A stretch of 64,000 nt of DNA from contig CAVSQM010000012.1 of the NCBI GenBank assembly GCA_963730115.1, positions 248,001 to 312,000 of the forward strand, read 5' to 3'. This stretch comes from DASQFQ01 sp963730115 (GTDB taxonomy: Bacteria > Actinomycetota > Thermoleophilia > Solirubrobacterales > Solirubrobacteraceae). The notes under the pieces were generated by a model. It saw nothing but the letters and a program-made list of their open reading frames with translations. It had not been told where the DNA came from and did no database searches. Shown here piece by piece: positions 45,063-53,638 of the stretch; position 1 is the stretch's first letter, and the number at the start of each line of letters is the position of its first letter. Position numbers and translations under genes: made by a program.

Positions 45063-45743
45063 GTGGCCGAATCCCCCGTCGGAATCCACCAAGCGACGCC
45101 CGCCGAGCTGCGGGAGCGGCTCGCCGCTGAGCGCCAGGGCCTCCCGTTCCTGGTCTACCGCGACGAGGGCGGCGAGCAGCGGATCGTCGGCCTGCGACCG
45201 GGCGGCGCGCCGACCACGCTCGGCCGCAGCGCGGAGTGCGACATCAGCCTCGAGTGGGACCAGGAGGTCTCGCGCCTGCACGCCGAGCTCGCCCAGGTCG
45301 GCGACCAGTGGGTGCTGGTCGACGACGGCCTCTCGAGCAACGGCACGTTCGTCGGCGACGAGCGCATCACCAGCCGGCGCCGGCTCGCCGACGGCGACGT
45401 CTTCCGCGTCGGCGCCACCTCGATCGCCTTCCGCCACCCGCTCGCGCGCGGGAGCGGGACGACGCGCGCGCAGCAGCCCGCCACCGCGGTGACGGTCACG
45501 CCGGCGCAGCGGCGCGTGCTGATCGCGCTGTGCCGCCCCTACAAGGGCGGGGCGAACTTCGCCACCCCGGCCACCAACCCCCAGATCGCCGAGGAGCTCT
45601 ATCTGTCCGTGGCGGCGGTCAAGTCGCACCTGCGCGCGCTCACGCGCGCGTTCGGGATCGACGACCTGCCGCAGCAGGAGAAGCGCCAGCGCCTGGTGGC
45701 GATGGCGCTGCAACTCGGCGTCGTGAAGGAGCGAGATCTCTAA
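45063..45743 (+). CDS. FHA domain protein with C-terminal helix-turn-helix
   Basis: A 226-residue protein, GTG start. The FHA phosphothreonine-binding domain (residues 55-125) shows TTLGRSAECDISLEWDQEVS, RLHAELAQVGDQWVLVDDG and LSSNGTFVGDERI, with all key residues (GR, S..H, NG). The C-terminus (VTPAQRRVLIALCRPYK and NPQIAEELYLSVAAVKSHLR) is a winged/LuxR-like helix-turn-helix. The combination links Ser/Thr kinase signalling to DNA binding. The partner kinase is not in the window. Its TAA stop overlaps the ATG of the VOC gene by one base. Confidence 0.85.
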   Translation: MAESPVGIHQATPAELRERLAAERQGLPFLVYRDEGGEQRIVGLRPGGAPTTLGRSAECDISLEWDQEVSRLHAELAQVGDQWVLVDDGLSSNGTFVGDERITSRRRLADGDVFRVGATSIAFRHPLARGSGTTRAQQPATAVTVTPAQRRVLIALCRPYKGGANFATPATNPQIAEELYLSVAAVKSHLRALTRAFGIDDLPQQEKRQRLVAMALQLGVVKERDL

Positions 45744-46105
45744 TGGACTACCGGCTCGAACTCATCTCCATCCCCGTGTCCGACGTCGACCGCGCGATCG
45801 CGTTCTACGTCGACCAGGCCGGCTTCAACGCCGACCACGACCACCGGGTGTCGGACGAGCTGCGCTTCGTGCAGCTCACGCCACCCGGCTCCGCCTGCTC
45901 GATCGCCTTCGGGACCGGCACCGGCGAGGAGCGGCCGCCCGGCTCCGCCCAGGGCCTCCAGCTCGTGGTCGACGACATCGAGGCGGCGCACGCCGACCTG
46001 GCCGGCCGCGGCGTCGAGGTCAGCGACGTCAACGACTTCCCGTGGGGCCGGTTCGTGTTCTTCCGCGACCCGGACGGCAACGGCTGGGCCGTGCAGCAGA
46101 TCTAG
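45743..46105 (+). CDS. VOC family protein
   Basis: A 120-residue VOC protein. YRLELISIPVSDVDRAIAFY and RFVFFRDPDGNGWAVQQI are the two hallmark strands, with LRFVQLTPPGSACSIAFGTG between them. The first-strand histidine is replaced (LISIPV) and the final glutamate is a glutamine, so it is probably not a metalloenzyme. The start shares one base with the FHA gene stop, so the two are co-translated. Confidence 0.82.
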   Translation: MDYRLELISIPVSDVDRAIAFYVDQAGFNADHDHRVSDELRFVQLTPPGSACSIAFGTGTGEERPPGSAQGLQLVVDDIEAAHADLAGRGVEVSDVNDFPWGRFVFFRDPDGNGWAVQQI

Positions 46106-46130
46106 CCGCGGTCCTCGACAGCGGGGCTGC

Positions 46131-47419
46131 TCACGCCAGCCGCGGCAGCGCGTCCCCGTGGGCGTCGATCAGCTCGTCGCAGATCGTCCGGATCGTCTCG
46201 AGGTCGAGCGACCCCGAGGCGTTGGGGTCGAGCATGGCCGCGTGGTAGACGTGCTCGCGGCTCTCCTCGAGCGCCGCTCGCACGGTCAGCTCGACGACGT
46301 TGAGGAACGTGCGGTTCAGCGCCGCGCACTGCGGCGGCAGCGCGCCCACGCGCGTCGGCTGCACCCCGGCGCGATCGACCACGCATGGCACCTCGACGCA
46401 CGCGCCCTCGGGCAGGTTGTCGATCAGGCCCTCGTTGACCACGTTGCCGTAGATGACCCGCGGCTCGCCCGTGACCATCGCGTGCACGATCAGCGGCGCG
46501 TACTCGACGCTGCGCTCGATCTCGAAGCCGCCGCCGTCGGCCAGCCGGGTCTTCAGCTCCTCGTAGAGCTCGAGGTTCTGCTCGCTGCGCCGCACGTACT
46601 CGTCCGACCGGCACGCGGTAGCGCTCGAGCGCCGCATCGTCGCGCATCAGCCACGGCAGGTACTCCGCCGAGTGCTCGCTCGACTCGGTCGGGAAGTAGC
46701 CGAAGCGCTCGTAGAGCTCCACCCGCACCTTGCGGCGCAGCTCGGGGTCGGCCGCGATGGCGGCGTCGAGCCGCGGGTAGAGGTCCTCCCCGTCGCGCTC
46801 GAAGCGCAGGATGAACGACTGGTGGTTGACCCCGGCGCCGAGGAAGGTGACCTCCTCGAACGGGACATCCGACGTACTCGGCCAGCTGCCGCGTCGTGTG
46901 CTGGATCGAGTGGCAGAGGCCGACGATCTTCGTGTGCGGCGAGCCGTGCGCGTACGCCTGGCACAGCATGGCCATCGGGTTCGTGTAGTTGAGCAGCCAG
47001 GCGTCGGGGCACAGCTCGGCCATGTCGCGCCCGATCCCGAGCATGACCGGGATCGTCCGCAGCGCGCGGAAGATGCCGCCGATGCCCAGCGTGTCGGCGA
47101 TCGTCTGGCGCAGACCGTGGCGGGCCGGGATCTCGAAGTCGAGCAGCGTGGCGGCGTGGCCGCCGACCTGGATCATGTTGAACGCGAAGTCCGCCCCGTC
47201 GAGCGCCTCCCGGCGGTCGAGGTGGGTGGTGAACGTCGGGCGCGCGCCGAGCTGCTGCGCCGTCCAGCGCGCCATCGCCTCCGCGGTGTCGAGGCGCTCG
47301 GCGTCGATGTCGTGGAGCGCGATGTGCAGCTCGCCGAGGTCGTCGAAGGTGAGCAGATCGCCGAGCAGGTCGCGCGTGAACTCGATGCTGCCGGCGCCGA
47401 TGAACGCGATGCGGGTCAC
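46131..47419 (-). CDS. Glycoside hydrolase family 4 alpha-glycosidase (two single-base insertions)
   Basis: NAD- and metal-dependent glycosidase of 428 residues when repaired, probably an alpha-galactosidase or alpha-glucosidase. ITRIAFIGAG-type start then SIEFTRDLLGDLLTFDDLG, FNMIQVGGHAATLLDFEIPA, LNYTNPMAMLCQAYAHGSPH (the NP motif) and IVGLCHSIQHT (cysteine-histidine metal site) identify GH4, as does the second-half FLGAGVNHQSFILRF. Extra bases at 46870 and 46605 shift the frame. The GTG start overlaps the methyltransferase stop (GTGA). Confidence 0.88.
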
Positions 47420-48061
47420 GCGCGCAGCGACCCCTCGACCCGCCAGGCGAGGCCCGCGTGGGCGAAGCCCGGGTCGAGCCCGTGCTCCCGCACCACGGCC
47501 AGCATCGCCTCGGGCGGGTGGGTGAACACGCGGAACTCCCGGCCGGCAGAGCCGGAAGCCCGCGTTCTGGACGGCGATGATCGCGCGCGAGACCGCGTTG
47601 CGGCGGGGGAAGCTGAACACCAGCGCGCGGCGGGCGCGGGCGGCCGCCGCGCCGAGCAGCCGCTCGTAGTCGGGGTAGCAGCAGACGACGCGGTTGAGCA
47701 CGACGACGTCCGCCGGCTCGACGGCATCGGGGTCGACGGCGATGTCGTGCAGACGGCGCTCGACGCGCTCGCCCAGGCCCGCCTCGGCCAGCAGCCGCCG
47801 CGCCTCCTCGTCGTAGGCGGGCGACAGCTCGAGGTTGACCGCGCGCTCGGCGCCGCGCTTGAGCAGCTCGATCTGGAGCTCGCCGACACCGCCGCCCACC
47901 TCGAGCACCGAGGCGCCCTCCAGGCCCGCCGATTCCAGGAAGGCCACCATCTCCCGTTCGGTCCCGCCGAGGCCGCGCTTGCGGTAGCGCCGCGCCACCC
48001 GGCGCGCGAAGCGCTCGCCGAAGAAGCGGTCACACCCGCGTGGATCGCAGCAGCTCGCCAT
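47416..48061 (-). CDS. Class I SAM-dependent methyltransferase (one single-base insertion)
   Basis: A 214-residue methyltransferase when repaired. SVLEVGGGVGELQIELLKRG is motif I (SAM binding), NLELSPAYDEEARRLLAEAG motif II, and DVVVLNRVVCCYPDYERLLG motif IV. The cysteine-rich start MASCCDPRGCDRFFGERFAR is shared by a set of actinobacterial methyltransferases of unknown target. An extra base at about 47543 shifts the frame near the end; the true tail is REFRVFTHPPEAMLAVVREH. It is coupled to the GH4 gene by a GTGA overlap. Confidence 0.83.
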
Positions 48062-48168
48062 GCGCGTGACATCATCGCCGACAGAACAAGTGTCCAGACC
48101 CCCTGGGACTGACTCAACGTCACTGCCGATACGGAGGACAACGGAAGCTCTTCGAAAGGATTCGAACG

Positions 48169-48549
48169 TTGCCCAAGCTGCTCGCAACATTCTTGGTCGC
48201 CATGCTGGCCCTGGCCCTCGGCGCCGCCCCCGCCCTCGCGCACGGCGGCAAGAACCGCCACGCCAAGCCCCAGCCCAACTACGTCTACACGGCGACGATC
48301 GACTGCGGCCGCGGCCCGGTGACCGTCGACTCCGAGGAGGACCTGTGGGCCCCGCTCGTCGACCTCAAGCGCCACCGGCAGTACCTGCCGATCGCCTGGG
48401 ACGTCGAGGTCGCCGGCCACCCCGTCGTGCAGGAGGAGAAGCCCGGCGTGCCGCGCATCCTCAAGCGCCTGGCGCGGGACTGCAGCTACACCGATGGGAT
48501 CGCGACCGGCACCGTCACGGTGCTCGGCCCGCTTCCCATGCGACGCTGA
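48169..48549 (+). CDS. Small secreted protein of unknown function
   Basis: A 126-residue exported protein with TTG start preceded by AAAGGA. The signal peptide LLATFLVAMLALALGAAPAL ends at ALA-HGG. The mature part has TATIDCGRGPVTVDSEEDLW, DLKRHRQYLPIAWDVEVAG and RDCSYTDGIATGTVTVLGPL with two cysteines that may pair. No family recognised. Its 3' end overlaps the convergent DUF6510 gene by 35 bases, an unusually long convergent overlap. Confidence 0.65.
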   Translation: MPKLLATFLVAMLALALGAAPALAHGGKNRHAKPQPNYVYTATIDCGRGPVTVDSEEDLWAPLVDLKRHRQYLPIAWDVEVAGHPVVQEEKPGVPRILKRLARDCSYTDGIATGTVTVLGPLPMRR

Positions 48550-48757
48550 ACCCCTCGTCCAGCTCGACCACGCGCAGCCCCGGCGCACCGCAGCCGGGGC
48601 AGCGCAGCACCACCCCCGCGCCGCGATAGGCGCGGTACGCCCCGAGCGCCCACTCGTTGCCACAGCCCTGGCAGCGGCGCTCGGTGGCGGTGACGTCCTC
48701 GCCCAGCGCCTCCGCGAGGAGGCCGGCGAGCGCGTTGCCGTCGAGCCAGAGCGCCAT
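48515..48757 (-). CDS. DUF6510 zinc-ribbon protein
   Basis: An 80-residue protein with two CxxC knuckles, RRCQGCGNEWALGAY and LRCPGCGAPGLRVVEL, forming a zinc ribbon behind a short N-terminal segment LDGNALAGLLAEALGEDVTA. This is the DUF6510 pattern. It directly follows the ferredoxin-reductase-like and sulfite-oxidase-like genes, so it may help their assembly or electron transfer. The stop region overlaps the secreted protein gene on the other strand. Confidence 0.78.
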   Translation of the reverse strand: MALWLDGNALAGLLAEALGEDVTATERRCQGCGNEWALGAYRAYRGAGVVLRCPGCGAPGLRVVELDEGFSVAWEAGRAP

Positions 48758-48759
48758 CG

Positions 48760-49521
48760 TCAGCTCCCCGTGGGCCCGAAGCGCTCGGCCCGGATCGCGG
48801 ACGGCTCGTGGCCCAGCTCGACGAGGAGGTCGGCGGCGCGTTCGACGAACGCGGTCGGCCCGCACACGTAGACGCGCGGGCGCTCTTCGGGCGCCGGCCC
48901 GAGCTCGCGCAGCATCTCGGCGTCGACGCGGCGCGTCGCGCCGCCCCACCCCGGCGGCTGCGAGCGGGTGAGCGTGATCTTCACGTCGACGCCGGCGAAC
49001 CCCGCCAGCTCGTCGTGGTAGAGCACGTCGTCCCACGCACGGGCCGACAGCAGCAGCCGCGCGTCGACGTCGCTGCCCTGCGCCGCGCGGTGGCGCAGCA
49101 TCGCCATCAGCGGCACCAGGCCGGAGCCGCCGGCCACCAGCAGCAGCGGGCCGCCGTCGCCCACCCGCCACGTGAAGTGGCCGCCGACCGGGCCGCGCAG
49201 CTCGAGCTCGTCGCCCGCCCGCAGCTCGCCGGCCAGGTAGGGCGAGACCTCGCCGTCGTCGATCCGCTCGACGGTGATGGCGAGCTGCTCGTCCTCCGGC
49301 GCCGACGCGATCGAGTAGGAGCGCTGGGCCTGGTAGCCGTCCTCGGCGGTCAGGCGCACGTCGACGTGCTGGCCGGCGGCGTGGCCGGGCCAGCCCTCGA
49401 CGTCGAGCGCGATCGTGACCGCTGCCGTGGCCGCCTCGGTCACCTCCCGCACGCGGGCGAGGCGCCAGACGACCGGCGCCCGGGGGACGGTCAGTCGTTC
49501 CAGTACCGCTGCTCCCGCCAC
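48760..49521 (-). CDS. Ferredoxin-NADP reductase-like flavoprotein
   Basis: An oxidoreductase of about 253 residues. The FAD-binding barrel has AAGQHVDVRLTAEDGYQ and QRSYSIASAPEDEQL (R-x-Y-S motif), and the NAD-binding lobe LLLVAGGSGLVPLMAMLRHR and RVYVCGPTAFVERAADLL. No 2Fe-2S domain is attached. It would pass electrons from NAD(P)H to the molybdenum protein encoded upstream. The start is uncertain: no ATG fits, GTG at 49521 overlaps the upstream gene by 31 bases, and CTG codons nearer the overlap (49503, 49494) are alternatives. Confidence 0.86.
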   Translation of the reverse strand: MAGAAVLERLTVPRAPVVWRLARVREVTEAATAAVTIALDVEGWPGHAAGQHVDVRLTAEDGYQAQRSYSIASAPEDEQLAITVERIDDGEVSPYLAGELRAGDELELRGPVGGHFTWRVGDGGPLLLVAGGSGLVPLMAMLRHRAAQGSDVDARLLLSARAWDDVLYHDELAGFAGVDVKITLTRSQPPGWGGATRRVDAEMLRELGPAPEERPRVYVCGPTAFVERAADLLVELGHEPSAIRAERFGPTGS

Positions 49522-50096
49522 GGATCGCCGTGGTTGTGGTAGCCGGCGGCCTCCCAGAAGCCCGGCTCGTCGACCGGCGTGAAGCTGATCCCGCGGATCC
49601 ACTTCGCGCTCTTCCACAGGTACAGGTGCGGCACGAGCAGCCGCGCCGGGCCGCCGTGCTCGGGGTCGAGCGGCTCGCCGTCGAAGTCGTAGGCGATCCA
49701 CGCCTTGCCGTCGCTGACGTCCTCGAGCGTGAGGTTCGTCGTGTAGTCGCCGTCGCACCAGGCGGTCAGGTAGTCGGCCTCGGTGTCGACGTGCTCGAGC
49801 AGCGTGTCGAGCGAGACGCCGGTCCACGTGGTGCCGAGCTTGGTCCACTTGGTGACGCAGTGGATGTCGGTCGTGAACGTCTCGGCCGGCAGCGCGCGGA
49901 GCTCGTCCCAGCTCCAGCGGCGCGCCTCGTCGACGGCCCCGTCGATGGTCAGGCTCCAGTCCTCGAGCCGGGTGCGCGGGGTCGGGCCGGCGGACAGCAC
50001 CGGGAAGTCGTTCACCACGTACTGGCCCGGCGGCACGCGGGAGGGGTCGACGTCGCGGCGCGGGCGGCCGCTGAAGCCACGGGAGATCGGGGGCAT
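49491..50096 (-). CDS. Sulfite oxidase-like molybdopterin-dependent oxidoreductase
   Basis: A 201-residue cytosolic Moco enzyme of the SUOX/YedY fold without a dimerisation domain. FPVLSAGPTPRTRLEDWSLT opens the fold, TTDIHCVTKWTKLGTTWTGV contains the molybdenum-ligating cysteine, and GGPARLLVPHLYLWKSAKWI is the C-terminal cofactor-contact region. No Tat signal is present. It is paired with a flavoprotein reductase and DUF6510 protein, giving a three-gene NAD(P)H-linked system. The substrate could be sulfite, a methionine sulfoxide or an N/S-oxide. Confidence 0.9.
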   Translation of the reverse strand: MPPISRGFSGRPRRDVDPSRVPPGQYVVNDFPVLSAGPTPRTRLEDWSLTIDGAVDEARRWSWDELRALPAETFTTDIHCVTKWTKLGTTWTGVSLDTLLEHVDTEADYLTAWCDGDYTTNLTLEDVSDGKAWIAYDFDGEPLDPEHGGPARLLVPHLYLWKSAKWIRGISFTPVDEPGFWEAAGYHNHGDPWREQRYWND

Positions 50097-50120
50097 GCCG
50101 CGGATCGTACGCTCGTGGGG

Positions 50121-50672
50121 ATGGAGGGTCACGAGCACGGCCACGACAACCTCACGCGGGTCGCGGTCAACGCCACCCTGCACTGCCTCACCGGCTGCGC
50201 GATCGGCGAGATCCTCGGCATGGTCATCGGCAGCGCGCTCGGCTGGGGCAAGTGGGAGACGGTGGCGCTCGCCGTGGTGCTGGCCTTCTTCTTCGGCTAC
50301 CTGCTCACGAGCCTGCCGCTGCTGCGCGCCGGTCTCGCCCTCTCGGTCGTCATCCCGATCGCGCTCGCCTCCGACACGCTCAGCATCGCCACCATGGAGA
50401 TCGTCGACAACGCGATCATGGTGCTGATCCCGGGCGCCATGGAGGAGGGGCTCGACAGCATCCTGTTCTGGGGCAGCCTCGCGTTCGCGCTGTCCGTCGC
50501 CGGCATCGTGACCGTCCCGCTCAACCGCTGGCTGATCGCGCGCGGCAAGGGCCACGCCGTCGTCCACGAGACCGGCATCCACGGCGGGCCGCCGATCCCC
50601 GTGGTGGCGGCGATCACCGTGCTGGGGTTCGTGTTCGGCGCCGTGGTGCTCGGCGCCGAGGCGTTCGGCTAA
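50121..50672 (+). CDS. DUF4396 domain membrane protein
   Basis: A 183-residue inner-membrane protein with four or five transmembrane helices. The signature HDNLTRVAVNATLHCLTGCA and IGEILGMVIGSALGWGKWET begins the DUF4396 domain; helices LAVVLAFFFGYLLTSLPLLR, LALSVVIPIALASDTLSIAT and FALSVAGIVTVPLNRWLIAR follow. A histidine-rich N-terminus (EGHEHGHDN) may bind metal. Function unknown. It is divergent from the sulfite-oxidase-like gene with a 24-base gap. Confidence 0.85.
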   Translation: MEGHEHGHDNLTRVAVNATLHCLTGCAIGEILGMVIGSALGWGKWETVALAVVLAFFFGYLLTSLPLLRAGLALSVVIPIALASDTLSIATMEIVDNAIMVLIPGAMEEGLDSILFWGSLAFALSVAGIVTVPLNRWLIARGKGHAVVHETGIHGGPPIPVVAAITVLGFVFGAVVLGAEAFG

Positions 50673-50802
50673 GGCACGAGTCGCCGACGAATGTCACCTC
50701 AACCGGCGCATAGCGCCATCGAGCTGACTTTCGTGCCGCCGCGCGGGCCCGAACCCCGACCCCTACCCAGCCGCCGTTGACGTTCGCCCGCCTCGGCAGC
50801 GG
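50673..50802. other. Intergenic region, nothing recognised
   Basis: A 130-base convergent gap between the DUF4396 gene and the P450 gene. No hairpin followed by a T-run, repeat or small reading frame with a ribosome site was seen. Confidence 0.4.
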
Positions 50803-51924
50803 TCAGCTCCGCCATTGCACCCGCAGCGCCGGCGGCTTGCGGAAGATCAGGCCGCGGATCTCGGCCGGCCCGTCGAGCCGCAAGCCGGGCAGCCGGTCGA
50901 GCAGCGTGGCCAGCGCGACGTGCGCCTCGAGCCGCGCGAGGTGCATGCCGACGCACACGTGCGGGCCGCCCGCGAACGCGAGGTGGCGGCCGGCGTTGGG
51001 GCGGCCGAGGTCGAAGCGGTCGGGCTCGGCGAAGGTCTCCGGGTCGCGGTTGGCGGCGGTGATCGAGATGCGGACGAGCTCGCCGGCGGCGATCTCCGCA
51101 CCGCCGAGCTCGGTGTCGCGGGTCGCGTAGCGGTCGATCACCGCCGCGGCCGGCTCGAGCCGCAGCGACTCCTCGACCGCGGCGGGCAGCAGCCCGGGCT
51201 CGGCCCGGACGGCGGCGAGCGCCTCCTCGTGCGTCAGCAGGTGCAGGATCGCGTTGGCGATCATGCCCTCGGTCGTCTCGATCCCGCCGAACAGCAGCAC
51301 GGCGACGTTCGACTTGACCTCCGCGTCGGTCAGGTCCGCGGCGTCGAGGCTGACCGCCTCGCCCAGCTCCGCCACCGCGCGCTCCGCCGCGCGCCCGGCG
51401 GGCCGCCCCGCGCTGAGGTCGGTGACCGCGCCGACGATCGCGTCGTACCAGCGCAGGACGTCGCCGACCGCCGCGCCGTCGAGGCCGAGCGCGTGCGTGA
51501 CCGCCGCGGCGGCCAGCGGGCCCGCGAAGCCGCGCCGCAGCTCGCCCTCGCCGCGTGGCGCGAGCTCGTCGACCAGCCGCGCGGCCTCCGCCTCGACCGC
51601 GGAGGCCAGCCGCTGCCGCACTTCACCGAGCCGCAGCGGCGCCACGAACGGCGACCGGTGGCGGTCGTGCTCCGGGCCGTCGAGCGAGAGCATGCTCTCC
51701 CCCACCACCTGCGCGGTGGTGAAGCGCGGGTCGTCGACCGTGAAGGTCTCCGCGTCGCGCATCGCGGCGAGCGCGAGGTCGCGGCGGGTGACGAGCCAGC
51801 CGTCGACGGCGGGCAGCCACGAGACCGGCTCCCGCGCCCGCAGGCGCGCGAGCAGGTCGTGGGGATCGCCCTCGAGGCCGGCGATCGTGACGCCGGCGCC
51901 GAGGGGGAAGCGCTCGGCCCGCAT
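50803..51924 (-). CDS. Cytochrome P450
   Basis: A soluble 373-residue P450 that hydroxylates a small hydrophobic substrate. The I-helix reads VAVLLFGGIETTEGMIANAI, with glutamate in place of the usual aspartate before the conserved TT. The K-helix ExxR is EESLRLEPAA, and the heme loop is LAFAGGPHVCVGMHLARLEA with the axial cysteine. The N-terminus lacks a membrane anchor. No ferredoxin gene adjoins it, so redox partners are elsewhere. Confidence 0.94.
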   Translation of the reverse strand: MRAERFPLGAGVTIAGLEGDPHDLLARLRAREPVSWLPAVDGWLVTRRDLALAAMRDAETFTVDDPRFTTAQVVGESMLSLDGPEHDRHRSPFVAPLRLGEVRQRLASAVEAEAARLVDELAPRGEGELRRGFAGPLAAAAVTHALGLDGAAVGDVLRWYDAIVGAVTDLSAGRPAGRAAERAVAELGEAVSLDAADLTDAEVKSNVAVLLFGGIETTEGMIANAILHLLTHEEALAAVRAEPGLLPAAVEESLRLEPAAAVIDRYATRDTELGGAEIAAGELVRISITAANRDPETFAEPDRFDLGRPNAGRHLAFAGGPHVCVGMHLARLEAHVALATLLDRLPGLRLDGPAEIRGLIFRKPPALRVQWRS

Positions 51925-51940
51925 GGCCGAGCGGAGTAAA

Positions 51941-53140
51941 TCAGCGCTTCTTGTAGAGCTTCTTGACCTTCTCGCAGTTCTTCCAGCGCACGAGACGGTT
52001 GAAGCCGACGTTCACGCGGTCGAAGCCGGGGCCGCAGTCGATCATCGCGCGACCCTGGGCGTAGGCCTCGACGACGTCGTTGCCGGTGCCGGCGAAGATC
52101 GTGTTCGGCCCCTTGCCGCGGAGGCGGACGGTGTCGTCGCCGTTGCCCGCGCGGATGCGGTTGCGCTTCGGCCCGCCCTGGAGGAAGTCGTTGCCGTCGG
52201 CGCCGTTGATGCGGTTGCCCGCGCGGCCGCCGTAGACCGTGTCGTTGCCAGGGCCCGCGTCGATCTTGTCGGTGCCGTACGAGCGGCCGTCGTGCAGGCG
52301 GTTGCCCCACAGGATGTCGTCGCCGGCGTGGCCGAGCAGCGTGTCGGGACCGGGGCCGCCGAGCAGGTTGTCGTTGCGCTCCGTACCGCGCAGGGTGCCG
52401 CCCTGGCGCGAGTTGGCGTCGCGGGTCAGGCCCTTGGTCGGGTCGTGGACCTTGGCCTCCTCGACGACGTTCTCGCAGTTGCGGATGTTGCCGTTGCGGA
52501 GGTCGGTCGCGTTGGAGATGCCGCCCTTGCGGTTGTACGGGTTGATGTAGATCGTGTCGGCGCCGGGGCCGCAGTCGACCTTGTCGACCGCCGTGCCGTT
52601 GTTGACCCACACGACGTCGTCGCCCTCGCCCGCGACGATCCGGTCGGGACCGGAGTCGCTGAAGAGCTGGTCGTTGCCGGCGCCGGCGTCGATGTCGTCG
52701 CCGCCCGTGCCGCCGTGGACGATGTCGTCGCCGTTGCCGGCCGCGACCTGGTCGGGCGCCGCGCCCGCGTCGAGGTTGTCGTTGCCCTCGCCACCGTCGA
52801 GCGTGTCGTGGCCGAAGCCGCCGAGCGCGGTGTCGTTGCCCCACTCGCCCACCAGCGAGTCGTCCCCGGAGCCGCCGTCGAGCATGTCGTCGCCGGCGCG
52901 GCCGGAGAGCTGGTCGCCGCCGGTCTCTCCGAAGATCTGGTCCGGGCCCGTGTTGCCGATCACGCGGTCGTTGCCGCCGCCGGCGCGGACGGTGTGGCCG
53001 CTCGTCTTCTTGACCGCGAGGCGATCAGCCCCGGGGGAGCCGGTCAGCGGGCGGGCATCGGCCGCCGCCGCGATGATGAGGACGAACAGGATCAGGGCCG
53101 CGAGGCCGGAGAAGATTCGGTGCTGGAGAGGGGAGGACAT
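51941..53140 (-). CDS. Secreted RTX-type calcium-binding repeat protein
   Basis: A 399-residue exported protein. The signal peptide IFSGLAALILFVLIIAAAAD is followed by at least a dozen RTX-like nonapeptide repeats (pattern GGxGxDxLx), for example GAGNDQLFSDSGPD, GGSGDDSLVGEWGND and GHAGDDILWGN, organised in two blocks around a spacer with two cysteines (VDCGPGADT, IRNCENVVEE). The basic tail ends KNCEKVKKLYKKR. Such repeats fold on binding calcium outside the cell. ATG at 53140 chosen with an AGGGGAGGA site upstream. The role, adhesion or enzyme scaffold, is unknown. Confidence 0.86.
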   Translation of the reverse strand: MSSPLQHRIFSGLAALILFVLIIAAAADARPLTGSPGADRLAVKKTSGHTVRAGGGNDRVIGNTGPDQIFGETGGDQLSGRAGDDMLDGGSGDDSLVGEWGNDTALGGFGHDTLDGGEGNDNLDAGAAPDQVAAGNGDDIVHGGTGGDDIDAGAGNDQLFSDSGPDRIVAGEGDDVVWVNNGTAVDKVDCGPGADTIYINPYNRKGGISNATDLRNGNIRNCENVVEEAKVHDPTKGLTRDANSRQGGTLRGTERNDNLLGGPGPDTLLGHAGDDILWGNRLHDGRSYGTDKIDAGPGNDTVYGGRAGNRINGADGNDFLQGGPKRNRIRAGNGDDTVRLRGKGPNTIFAGTGNDVVEAYAQGRAMIDCGPGFDRVNVGFNRLVRWKNCEKVKKLYKKR

Positions 53141-53225
53141 ACCACTCAGGATCGGCAGATCGTGAGCCTGTTTACACCTGGATTTCGGCAAGATCGAACA
53201 CCTGCCGACTCCAGGTACCGAACGC

Positions 53226-53630
53226 TCAAGCGAGCGCGGCGCGCTCGGACTCGGTGAGGGGTCGTGAGCGGCGCGCGTCGCGGTCCCACGCCACCAGCAC
53301 CGAGCGGCCCTCCGCGGCGACCGCGCCGTCGTTGCGGACGATGTCGTGCGCGAGGCTGACGCTCGAGCGCCCGACCGACTCGACGCGCAGCACGACCGTC
53401 ACCGGGCTGTGGTCGCGCCGGATCTCCTGGCGGTGATCGAGCTCGACGCGCGCGAGCACGAAGAAGAAGCCGCCGTCGAGCGCACCGAGCTGCTCGAAGA
53501 GCGCACCGCGACCCTCCTCCAGCAGCTCGTGGTAGACGGCCTGGTTGAGGTGGCCGAGGAAGTCGAGGTCGCGCCAGCGGAGGTCGATCTCGATGCGAAG
53601 CTCGTCCGTGGGCACGAAGCGCGGCATCAT
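53226..53630 (-). CDS. Acyl-CoA thioesterase (4HBT hotdog fold)
   Basis: A 134-residue thioesterase. LRWRDLDFLGHLNQAVYHEL contains the catalytic aspartate of the 4-hydroxybenzoyl-CoA/YbgC group (usually D-x-x-G-H-x-N), followed by LLEEGRGALFEQLGA on the central helix. RVELDHRQEIRRDHSPVTVV forms the sheet. It would hydrolyse a short or aromatic acyl-CoA. The start lies eight bases from the divergent ribokinase start. Confidence 0.88.
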   Translation of the reverse strand: MMPRFVPTDELRIEIDLRWRDLDFLGHLNQAVYHELLEEGRGALFEQLGALDGGFFFVLARVELDHRQEIRRDHSPVTVVLRVESVGRSSVSLAHDIVRNDGAVAAEGRSVLVAWDRDARRSRPLTESERAALA

Positions 53631-53638
53631 CCCAGCCG

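Noticed and set aside
52000..53000. Repeated short DNA motifs that might be a tandem repeat array
   Set aside because: They encode the RTX nonapeptide repeats of the protein at 51941-53140 and diverge at codon level; not a CRISPR or satellite.
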